A stretch of 64,000 nt of DNA, taken from Vibrio alfacsensis (lineage in GTDB: Bacteria > Pseudomonadota > Gammaproteobacteria > Enterobacterales > Vibrionaceae). A program made the translations under genes and the position numbers. The notes beneath the pieces are model-generated. The model was not told where the DNA came from. It saw nothing but the letters and a program-made list of their open reading frames with translations, and searched no databases. Of this stretch, positions 55,411 through 64,000 are shown in pieces; position 1 is the first letter of the stretch, and each line of letters starts with the position of its first letter. The stretch lies in contig NZ_CP032094.1 of the NCBI RefSeq assembly GCF_003544875.1, positions 682,001 to 746,000 on the forward strand, in the 5' to 3' direction.

Positions 55411-58400
55411 ATGAAAGAAATGAATAAATCTGAAACAAAAAGCTCAAAACTACTAGGGATCGTACTTTTCCACTCCTTTATCCCTGGGAAACTATTCAAG
55501 GTCAAGGCTATCGGGCATAGCAACAATACGGGTGATAACGGAGCTGGTAAATCCACGTTGTTAAGCTTACTTCCAGCGTTCTATGGTGCCGATCCGAGTA
55601 AGCTGGTGGATAGACAAGCGGATAAAGTTTCCTTTGTTGATTACTACTTGCCCACCCCAAAATCTGTCATCGTGTTCGAATATGAAAAGCTTGGTGAGAG
55701 AAAGTGTTCTGTAATGTATCGAAATGGCTCCAGTGTCGCTTATAGGTTTTTGACAGGAACCGCTGAACAATTGTTTTCTCAGCACTTGTACGACGAGCTA
55801 ATTAAGCAAGGAAGTGAAACTCGAACATGGCTTAAAAACCTTGTGTCTCAGTCAATGTCAGTAAGTTCGCAAATTGAAACTAGTGTCGATTACCGCTCAG
55901 TAATTCTAAACAATAAAAAGCGTTTGGCCCAAAGACGTAGTACGGGTAAAAACTTAGTTGCAATCGCCCATGAGTACTCGTTGTGTTCTGCGAGCCATAA
56001 CATGAATCATATCGACATTTTGACGGCGACAATGATGCGCCACAAAAAAATGTTGAGTCGTTTTAAGACGATGATTGTGGATTGTTTCTTGAACAATACA
56101 TCGATGGACGATGTCCCATACAAGAAAGAGTATATCAACCTAGCAAATAGCCTAGATGTGTTTGTTCAACTAGACACTAAAAAGAGCAAGTTCGATGAAG
56201 CAGTTGCAAGTAAAGACAGCCTTGATGAGTACATAAAGCAACTAAACTCCTATCGAGCTCAAATCGCTTCTTATCTGCGTCAACTGGCACTAAATGATAC
56301 TCAGTTGTCTGACAAAATTCGTTCGCAGAAGGAGTTGCACGGCTCCCTGGTCAGTGAGAGGAAAGATAGACTTCAAAAGCTTGATACTGAGTTAAGCATT
56401 CATCGGACTGAGTTTGAAAGGAAATCCAAAGTAGTTGATGCTATTTACAATAAGCGTGACAAGTATGAGAACGAGGATGATATTTTAAAAAATTACGCTT
56501 TACAATAGCTTGAGTGACTTGCTGAAGGAAGCTGAATCTGCAAGGAAACATTACGACAACTTACTGGAAGACGTAGAAACCGAAGAAAGTACGTTTAACA
56601 GTCAGGTACAAAAACTGGAACTCGAATGTGCTAATTTCCGCCCAGTAAGCAAAAGAAATCAATAACATACTTAACACTAAGGAAGATATATTCGAGCAAA
56701 AAAACGACCGTTTAGAGGCGATGCAGAGTGACCTCAACCTTCAAAAGAAAAAGTTGCAAGATGAGTTCGATGAACAGTCTGACAAGATAAGACAAGAACA
56801 ATTCCGACTTGCAGTTCTAGAAGGGCAGTCTTTAGAGTTTACTCCAGAGCAAAAAGGCGAATTACGTAGTCTGGAAAGTGATCTTGAGAGTAAACGTGAA
56901 CAACTTAACGCTTCTCACAATGCAGTAATTCATTTGAATGAGCAACTACGTCAGGCAGAGAAAAATCATGAGAGTAGTCTTTCTACTTACCACACATGTA
57001 CGAGTGAATTAAAAGAAATTTCAGATGAAATAGTTTCTGTTAGTCGTGCATTATTGCCAGCAAAAGGTTCGCTCAACGAGTACCTAGATCAAAAAGTGCC
57101 TGATTGGCGCGGCAATATAGGCAAAGTAATCACTCCTAGTTTGTTAAATGCGAAAAATTTGAAACCATTTTTCGACCCAGAAGCTACGGAGTCGATTTTT
57201 GGTCTCCATTTGATCTGATTCAATCGCACTTCCTGATTTCTGTCTGAGTGAAGAAAAGCTTTCAGAGCGATTAGAGACTCTAAAAATCAAGGAGTCAGAA
57301 GTAGAAGTTCGGCAATGTAAAGCGAAGAGCAGAGCCAAAGTGATGAGCAAGAAGCAGATAAGCTTCACAAAGAAATAAAAATTCAAAGTCAAAGAACAAA
57401 AGTCTTTGAGGAAGAACTTAGCAAGCTCAATCTCTTAAAAGATCAAAAAACAGTCCAGTTTGAAAGTGATGCTGAAAGTCGTACATCTGAAGTTAAGAAA
57501 CAGAAAAGCGTACTAGAGTCTGAACTTTTTACCATCAAGTATGAGCTGAAAGAAAAACTTGAAAACGAGGAACAGCGCCATCAACAAGAGCGTGTTCAAG
57601 TGAAAGCTAACTTCGATTATCGCTTGTCAGAAGAGGACGCGAAAAAAAGTGCTATTGATGAGCTGATCAAAAATAAAGAAAAGATAACTTCAGACAGAGT
57701 TAGTGACTACAAGTTAGCGTTCAACCAAGCCTTGATGAGTAAAGGAGTAGATCCAGTCAGTATCGAAAGAGCCAAGTCGAAGTGGGAATCTCTCGAACGC
57801 CAATGTGAGGAAATAAAAACATTTCAAGCTTTAATTCACGACTATGACACTTGGCTAGAATCAGAATGGAAATATATTGATAGCTACAATTCTGAAATTT
57901 TGGTTTTAGATCGACAGATCACGGGAGGTGAAGCGAAGAGAGACGACTATGAGAAGTCGGTAAACAAAAGAATTGATGAAGTATCGTCTTCAATCAAGTT
58001 AGATGAAGAAGATCTCATTACAGTCAAGGAGGCCATAGCGCAGCTTACTACTTGTACTAACAGCCTAGAAAAAGCGGTCGATGAATCAGATTTAGCTAAC
58101 GTAGAGGATGTCTCTGTAGATTCGGAATTTCATTCTGTTGAGCACGCAGTGAGTCTAGTGACGGATAAAATCTCTGCGATTAACACTCTTAAGAAAGAAA
58201 TCGTTAATAAAGTAAAAGACGTAAGTAACACAATCTTAGGGTTGGACGACAACAATGAAATAAAGATGATGTGGGAACAGATGCGCTCTGCGACCATGAC
58301 GAAGCTTTCAGAAAATTATGACTATGCTATCAACTACGATAGTCCTCAATTTTCCCTTGCCTGCTTGGGAGACCTTGAAGAGCTTGTCCTTAATGTGATT

Positions 58401-59168
58401 CCAGATGTTAGGGACGTTAAAATTGAGACACTTCGTTCAATATCGACTCAAATATCTAACTATCACCAAACTCTAAAACAGGTGAATAGTAAGGTTGATT
58501 CAGTTTCAAGCACTCTGGATAAGTCGATTGAAACGGGCAATCCTTTCCCTGCTATCGACAGCATACACATTAAACTGTCAAGCAAGATTCATACTTTTGA
58601 TCTTTGGAAAGACCTCAATCTGTTTAGTGTCGAATTGGATCGATGGTCAGGCGAAATCTCAAGAGGTCTGCCTCCAAAGCGTTTCTTGCTTCCTTCCAAG
58701 CAACTGTTGGCTTCATTTAAAGAGGCTCAGATATCTAAAACCTAGAGTCTTTGGTCGAGATGGAGATAACGATTGTTGAGAATGGACGCCCAGCAGTGGT
58801 TCGAAATGATGAAGATTTAGAAAAGGTCGGCTCCGAAGGGATTTCCAAACTAGCTATTATCGTTGTTTTCTGTGGGATGACTCGATTCTTGTGTCAGGAT
58901 GAAGACGTTGCCATTCACTGGCCGCTCGACGAATTAGGAAAATTTCTATTTCTAACCTAGCTATTTTATTCGACATGATGGCTCAAAAGGTATTTGCTTG
59001 TTCACTGCTCAGCCAGATCTGCATCCAGCTACTTACAAGTACTTCGCGACTAAAAATCACATAGTGAAGAATGTAGGTGTCAAATCATTTATTGGTGGAC
59101 GTAGAAGCAGAGTCAATCCATTGCTTTCTGAGTCGAAACAAAATCAGTCTACGGAGGTGGTTGAATGA
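55411..59168 (+). pseudogene. SMC-like ATPase of a Wadjet/Mks-type system (JetC/MksB-like), frameshifted
   Basis: From ATG 55411 a chain of frames gives about 1250 residues. The start KLLGIVLFHSFIPGK, then Walker A NNTGDNGAGKSTLLSLLPAF (about residues 42-60), belongs to SMC-like ATP-binding proteins of the MukB/JetC type. A long coiled coil follows (KRAHQE-like charged heptads, 240-1000), and the C-terminal head has VGSEGISKLAI, the Walker B region VAIHWPLDELGKI and LFTAQPDLHPATYKYF. Frame breaks lie at about 56505, 56650, 57210 (two), 57320, 58740, 58945 and 58995, mostly single lost bases in A, T or G runs. A short frame at 55323 overlaps the start. The stop TGA overlaps the next ATG (ATGA). 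Confidence 0.8.
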
Positions 59169-59803
59169 ATAAGTTTGAATCGGTTTTCCGACTGCTCATG
59201 AGTAAAAAGTGATTCAGAATATTCATCTCCTATTGAGTACACATATTTATCCGATACGAGAAATCGAAGTGACATGAACCAATACCTGTCTCGAATAAGC
59301 ATGACAACAGTCGAAACACAAGACGGCCTAGGTTTTATTGTGGATACGAGAACATCGATAACACCCGAAAGAAAAACGAAGTTCTCAAAGACTTTGAAGT
59401 TTTTTCGCAGACGATGGAAGGGATAATCGCTTGGCTCAAACTAGCCCGAAATATTGATTCAGACTCCAGACCTATCATGGCTGGTGGTAAGCTTTCGGAG
59501 TCAGAGTTACTCGCAGCAATAGAGGAAAGTAACTCACTTCAAAATCAGCTTGATCATATTGCACACAAGCTTAAAAGAGCCCATAAAAGCAAAGAGAGTA
59601 AAACGAAGCTGAGGTCTATCTTAGATTATCTTGTCCAAGAAGGATACTTTGTATCTCCATCATCAACTGGTTCTCTCTTTATCGCTACAGCGAAATGGTC
59701 ATTGCTTTATGAGACTTTGGAGTTTATCGCTATTAATGAAGGGATGCTGGAAAGTGAAGCTGATGGTGGAAATGAATTAGGTACTCAAATGGGGTTGATT
59801 TAG
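59165..59803 (+). pseudogene. Second cassette gene, MksE/JetB-like winged-helix subunit, two frameshifts
   Basis: ATG 59165 overlaps the SMC stop. With one base added near 59210 and one T near 59340 the gene reads about 212 residues: MNKFESVFRLLMSKK, TYLSDTRNRSDMNQYLSRIS, then EVFSQTMEGIIAWLKLARN, a basic helical part (IAHKLKRAHKSKESKTKL) and a winged-helix-like end (RSILDYLVQEGYFVSPSSTG, ATAKWSLLYETLEFI). Size, position and the winged-helix pattern fit the MksE/JetB accessory subunit that bridges kleisin and SMC. The family assignment is by context. It ends directly at the next ATG. Confidence 0.6.
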
Positions 59804-61043
59804 ATGTCTCGACAAGTGGAGTCAAAAGAAGCTGTGCGAGCTTTAAGCACTCATACTGAGGTAGTAGACAAGGCTTGCTATGAGCAAGCTGGAGTACTTC
59901 ATCATAGTGAAAGCAATAAAGCTGCAATTGCAGCACTTACAAAACATCAGTTGGCATATCACTTAGATGATGAGCATGGAGTCCAAGTTCATTCGTCTGT
60001 TAAACGTTTACTGGATAGGGTAACTAGTCGTTATAGATTCAGAGAACGTCATGGTGAGTTTTCTAATCAGATTGAAAACTTGGATTATGCCGTTGACAGT
60101 TACCGACGAGTTAAGGACTTTAATGACGATAAAAAACAACACTACTTAGATGAAATTCGAGAGATAACAGTCGAGATAAATGACGCCTTAGTTGAGACCG
60201 TATCTTCTTTTCATAGGATCGTTGCTGATGAATTTAGCATGGTCACTGATGTTGATGACAAAATTCGCCAAATCGGTCGATGCAAACGTGAGATCGGTAG
60301 AATCAATAGTATCTTCGAGCATTTAAGTGTGAAAAAGCTAAGGGAGTGGGTACAAACTGACATTCACCTTGAGCGAATTCTTTGAAGCTACTTAAATCTA
60401 AAATCGATATAGCATTGAAGGACTTAAATGTATCAAACAAAAAATGGTCGATATGTTGGCAAAGCTTCAGCGAGATAAGAAATCTTCCAAGCTTAATCGC
60501 ATTATTGATGTTTTTGCAGCTAAGTTCCAAGATGACAAAACCTTTTCGGCATCTATAGATTCCATTGAATGTTTGCCTGACTGCTTGTCTCAGGGTTCGG
60601 AAACAGAAGTACGAGCCTACGGAAATACTAACAGTGATATTCAAGCTGATGACTTAATTGATTTGGCTGTAAGGGCTCTTGCTAGCTGCGAGAGGAAAAA
60701 AGGCAAAGCTTCAGATTTAGACAGTATCGAAGTTACGGATGTCCGTGAAGATGAAGAAGAGTTTGAACTAAACGAGGTAGATGAAGCGCTAGAGTTAATG
60801 TTTGAGGCAATAAAATCCAACCCTAACATTCTCCCTCTATCTGCTGCGCAAAGCTATACACTGTTTGATCTCGATATAGAACTGGAGGACTGGCTTTTAC
60901 TGGTCGATGGTTACATTAGTGCGCAAAAAGTCGGTTTGAAGAGTATCGTTCAAGTTAAGGAAGAAAGAGAAGTCGTATTACCTTATGACGGTAATGTGAT
61001 TATTAGTGATATTGTTTTTGAAACAATCGGAGGTGCTAAATGA
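59804..61043 (+). pseudogene. Third cassette gene, kleisin-like (MksF/JetA-like) subunit, two frameshifts
   Basis: ATG 59804 follows the previous stop with no gap. About 415 residues after restoring a T near 60382 and an A near 60440. The N-terminal third looks winged-helix (AAIAALTKHQLAYHLDDEHG, VHSSVKRLLDRVTSRYRF), the middle is long helices (IENLDYAVDSYRRVKDFNDD, LVETVSSFHRIVADEFSMV) and the C-terminal part is acidic (DVREDEEEFELNEVDEALEL) before a closing LPLSAAQSYTLFDLDIELED. The helical layout and the neighbours suit the kleisin of an SMC complex. The last codon overlaps the start of the next gene (ATGA). Confidence 0.55.
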
Positions 61044-61899
61044 CGCTATCTCTATCGCTAATTAATGCTGCTAAGAGGATTGTTGTTAATTCGAGGGAGA
61101 GGATTCTTGCCAACAAGTCCAATACTGAAGTTTGCAGGCTCGTAGAAGTCGGGGCTGTTAGTGGCAATTCAATTCTTTTATCCCGTTCAGACTTGAGGGA
61201 AATTGAAAAGTATTTTACTTCAGCATTGGGACAAAATCTTCTGACCTTTCAACAGAGTAGCAACTCTCGGATGGATACTGCTCGCCCTGGTATTAGCGAG
61301 AAGTCGGCAAAAGGTGGGGTGTTTCAGCAGCTCATTAGCTTAGCTGGTAACGTGAAGATCCCTTTAAAGAATCAGCCAGATGTTCCAAAAGAAGCTAGGT
61401 ATGTAGCTTCTGTAGAGTTGGATGATCTAGATTTCCCCCGTTTTAGCCGAGTACTTGTTATTGAAAATGGCGAGCTAATGGTTCGATGGAAAGAAGTTGT
61501 ACTCTCTTTGCCAGATGAATGGCAATCTGCTGTGCTCGTTTACCGTGGTCACGGAAAAAACCAAAAAGACCTACCGACTCTGATTGAATGCTTTGACAAC
61601 AATGCCGTTGAAGTAGGCTTTTTCTATGATTACGATCCAGCAGGCTTGGATATGGTTGAGCAGCTAAGCAATGCTAAGCACTATTGGGTTGTTCCTGCCT
61701 TAAATCTGAGTTATTTCGAAGTATCAATAAGCTCGATGAATTTTTGAAACAATTAGAGCAGCTTGAGAGGCTCAAGAGTAGAGATATTAGCGCATCAATA
61801 CGAGAGCATTTAACCTTCATTGAGAAGAATACACTGGCTATAACGCAAGAGCACTTGATTAGAAATCAGTGCCCTTTAGTCAGCTGTAATCTCAAGTAA
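61040..61899 (+). pseudogene. Toprim protein (JetD/MksG-like nuclease), one frameshift
   Basis: ATG 61040 overlaps the preceding stop. About 287 residues with one A restored near 61698. The N-terminal half (LINAAKRIVVNSRERILANK, SDLREIEKYFTSALG) is helical. The middle has a conserved LVIENGELMVRWKEV and VLVYRGHGKNQ, and the Toprim metal motif lies in VGFFYDYDPAGLDMVEQL (DxD), followed by the ALKSELFRSINKLDEFL tail. JetD/MksG proteins use such a Toprim fold to cut DNA held by the SMC complex. The last gene of the operon; a terminator follows. Confidence 0.72.
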
Positions 61900-61925
61900 T
61901 AACTAGGCCAAATTCGAACAAACAA

Positions 61926-61955
61926 AAAGGCGAATCAATCGGTTCGCCTTTGTCT
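61926..61955. terminator. Bidirectional terminator between the cassette and gcvP
   Basis: AAAGGCGAA/TTCGCCTTT with A run before and T-rich after; serves the Toprim gene and leftward gcvP. Confidence 0.8.
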
Positions 61956-61971
61956 ATTTGAAACCACAAAA

Positions 61972-64000
61972 TCAGTCTTCGTAGACATCAATCGTAGGGC
62001 ATGAGCAAATCAGATTACGGTCGCCGTAGACGTTATCTACGCGGTTTACGGTTGGCCAGTACTTCCAAGATTTGGTTGCTTTTGATGGGAAGCAGCCAAG
62101 TTCACGAGAGTATGGGCGATCCCAATTATCCGATGCTAAGTCCACTTGAGTGTGTGGTGCATTTACAAGTGGGTTATTATCGAGCGGCCATTCTCCGTTT
62201 TTCACCATTGCCATTTCTTCACGGATTGCGATCATTGCATCACAGAAGCGGTCCAGCTCTTCTAAATCTTCAGATTCTGTTGGCTCAACCATTAGCGTAC
62301 CTGCAACAGGGAACGACATCGTTGGAGCATGGAAACCGTAGTCCATTAGACGCTTGGCGATGTCTTCCTCGCTGATGCCCGTTTCTTCTTTCAGTGGACG
62401 AATGTCGATGATACATTCGTGCGCCACGCGGCCATTCGAACCACGGTAAAGAACTGGGTAGTGGGTACGAAGTTGCTCCATTACGTAGTTCGCGTTCAGA
62501 ATCGCGACTTTTGTTGCATCAGTAAGGCCAGCTTCACCCATCATCGCAATGTATGCCCAAGAGATTGGTAGGATAGAAGCACTGCCCATATCTGCCGCAG
62601 ATACGGCAAAGTTTTCACCGTCTGCGCCGTTTTCAATGTGACCCGGTAGGAAAGGCGCTAGGTGCGATTTCACACCGATAGGACCCATACCCGGACCGCC
62701 ACCACCGTGTGGGATACAGAACGTTTTGTGTAGGTTTAGGTGAGAAACGTCTGAGCCGATGAAGCCCGGCGTGGTTAACCCAACCTGTGCATTCATGTTT
62801 GCGCCGTCTAGGTAAACCTGACCACCCGCAGCATGAACCATTTCGCACACTTCTTTCACTTGCTCTTCGTACACGCCGTGTGTCGATGGGTAAGTGATCA
62901 TGATGCTGGATAGGTTGTCTTTGTGTTTCTCAATCTTTGCAGCGAGATCGTCGATGTCGATGTTGCCTTCTTCGTCACACTTAACCACCACCACTTTCAT
63001 TGACACCATAGACGCTGTCGCAGGGTTAGTACCGTGCGCAGAGCTTGGGATCAAACAGACATTGCGGTGACCCTCGCCACGGCTTTCGTGGTAGCGTTGA
63101 ATCGCGATAAGACCTGCGTACTCACCCGATGCACCAGAGTTTGGTTGCAGTGAGAATGCGTCGTAGCCTGTGATTTCACATAGCTTCTCTTTCAGATCTT
63201 TTGCGAGTGCTGCGTAACCGGCAGCTTGCTCTGCTGGTGCGAACGGGTGGATCGAACCAAACTCAGGCCAAGTGACTGGAATCATCTCTGCGGCTGCGTT
63301 CAGCTTCATCGTACAGCTGCCCAGTGGGATCATGCCGTGCGTGAGTGAGAAGTCTTTGTTCTCAAGCTGTTTTAGGTAACGCATCATCTGTGTTTCGCTG
63401 TGGTGCGTGTTAAACACAGGGTGTGTTAGGTATTCTGTTGTGCGGCGCAGTGCTTCTGGAATCGCTGCAAACTCGTTGCCTGCGATTTCAGTGGATAGTG
63501 CTGCGACTTCTTCTTTCACGCCGAATACCGAGAATAGCGTTTCTACGTCTGCCACGGTTGTGGTTTCGTCGAAGCTCACACCTAGCTGAGTACCCAACTT
63601 ACGTAGGTTGATGTCTGCTGCTAGTGCTTTCGCGTATAGGTCTTCAGTCTGTGCACCCGTGTTGATGGTGATGGTGTCGAAGAAGCTGTTATGAGCAAGC
63701 TCGAAGCCGCCTTTGGTTAGGCCAGCAGCGAGGATGGCTGTCATGTGGTGTGTACGACGTGCAATGGTGCGTAGACCTTCTGCGCCGTGGTAAACCGCGT
63801 AGAAAGACGCCATATTCGCGAGTAGGGCTTGAGCGGTACAGATGTTTGATGTCGCTTTTTCGCGGCGGATGTGCTGCTCACGCGTCTGCATTGCCATGCG
63901 TAGTGCTGGGTTACCGTTAGTATCGATAGAAACACCGATAACACGACCCGGCATGGTACGTTTGTGCTTGTCACGCGTTGCCATGAATGCTGCGTGTGGA
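61972..64000 (-). CDS. gcvP: Glycine dehydrogenase (P-protein), C-terminal two thirds
   Basis: The minus frame runs past an internal ATG at 63984 to the window edge ([20 protein letters not shown]), so the 5' part lies outside. It has the pyridoxal-phosphate lysine in [32 protein letters not shown] and a normal C-terminus ([13 protein letters not shown]). GcvP decarboxylates glycine and passes aminomethyl to GcvH in the glycine cleavage complex. The frame is intact. Other gcv genes are not in the window. Confidence 0.97.
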   Translation of the reverse strand, partial: PHAAFMATRDKHKRTMPGRVIGVSIDTNGNPALRMAMQTREQHIRREKATSNICTAQALLANMASFYAVYHGAEGLRTIARRTHHMTAILAAGLTKGGFELAHNSFFDTITINTGAQTEDLYAKALAADINLRKLGTQLGVSFDETTTVADVETLFSVFGVKEEVAALSTEIAGNEFAAIPEALRRTTEYLTHPVFNTHHSETQMMRYLKQLENKDFSLTHGMIPLGSCTMKLNAAAEMIPVTWPEFGSIHPFAPAEQAAGYAALAKDLKEKLCEITGYDAFSLQPNSGASGEYAGLIAIQRYHESRGEGHRNVCLIPSSAHGTNPATASMVSMKVVVVKCDEEGNIDIDDLAAKIEKHKDNLSSIMITYPSTHGVYEEQVKEVCEMVHAAGGQVYLDGANMNAQVGLTTPGFIGSDVSHLNLHKTFCIPHGGGGPGMGPIGVKSHLAPFLPGHIENGADGENFAVSAADMGSASILPISWAYIAMMGEAGLTDATKVAILNANYVMEQLRTHYPVLYRGSNGRVAHECIIDIRPLKEETGISEEDIAKRLMDYGFHAPTMSFPVAGTLMVEPTESEDLEELDRFCDAMIAIREEMAMVKNGEWPLDNNPLVNAPHTQVDLASDNWDRPYSRELGCFPSKATKSWKYWPTVNRVDNVYGDRNLICSCPTIDVYED

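Overview
The window looks like part of the smaller chromosome of a marine Vibrio, probably of the Harveyi clade. The evidence is the gene set: a CqsS-type CAI-1 receptor, CheV, a secreted GH18 chitinase with chitin-binding modules, an acyl-CoA desaturase, SbcCD, GcvP, a Gdx exporter behind a guanidine-II riboswitch, and many single-gene membrane transporters with the base composition of vibrios. Species and replicon are inferences; no rRNA, tRNA or replication origin lies in the window.

Layout. Positions 1-9.2 kb carry housekeeping and metabolic genes (VRR-NUC nuclease, OFA and DcuC-type transporters, desaturase, GNAT) and a multiply frameshifted cqsS with no cqsA beside it. From 10.36 to 25.0 kb lies a 14.6-kb genomic island inserted in the 5' end of the GTPase gene ylqF. 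It has 38-bp imperfect att repeats, iterated GTGGGGTAYC motifs at both ends, a P4-type integrase interrupted by an in-frame stop, an AlpA regulator, a palindrome-rich segment, a tandem pair of Integrase_1-type recombinases with a small partner, a secreted S8 peptidase paired with a PEP-CTERM protein, a decayed IS3-family element and a KAP-type P-loop ATPase. From 25.3 to 53.9 kb the sequence is again mostly chromosomal: nitroreductase, cheV, an IS4/IS50-like element sitting in the middle of a terminator palindrome, a type IV pilin-like protein, transporters, the gdx riboswitch unit, a coniferyl-aldehyde dehydrogenase, gloA-nemA, sbcDC, chitinase, lipocalin, ankyrin protein, and an MdaB-like reductase with a divergent LysR gene. 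From 54.2 to 61.9 kb is a defence-type cassette: a divergent BrxR/CapW-like WYL regulator, then an SMC-like ATPase, two accessory subunits and a Toprim protein with overlapping or abutting starts and stops. The window ends inside gcvP.

How the genes work together. The 54-62 kb cassette has the composition expected of a Wadjet/MksBEFG-type condensin defence system (SMC, winged-helix subunit, kleisin-like subunit, Toprim nuclease), but with the SMC gene first and a WYL repressor next to it. Only the SMC, Toprim and WYL assignments rest on visible motifs; the two middle subunits are assigned mainly by position and size. This is the best candidate for an under-described system here.

A warning about the data: I count roughly 30 frame-breaking indels or stops, nearly all one-base losses in homopolymers, and all of them in accessory genes, IS elements, cqsS and one LysR gene. 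Long core genes such as sbcC, gcvP and the chitinase have none. They may be true decay, or uncorrected sequencing errors left where reference-guided polishing could not act. Genes marked pseudogene should be read with that in mind.
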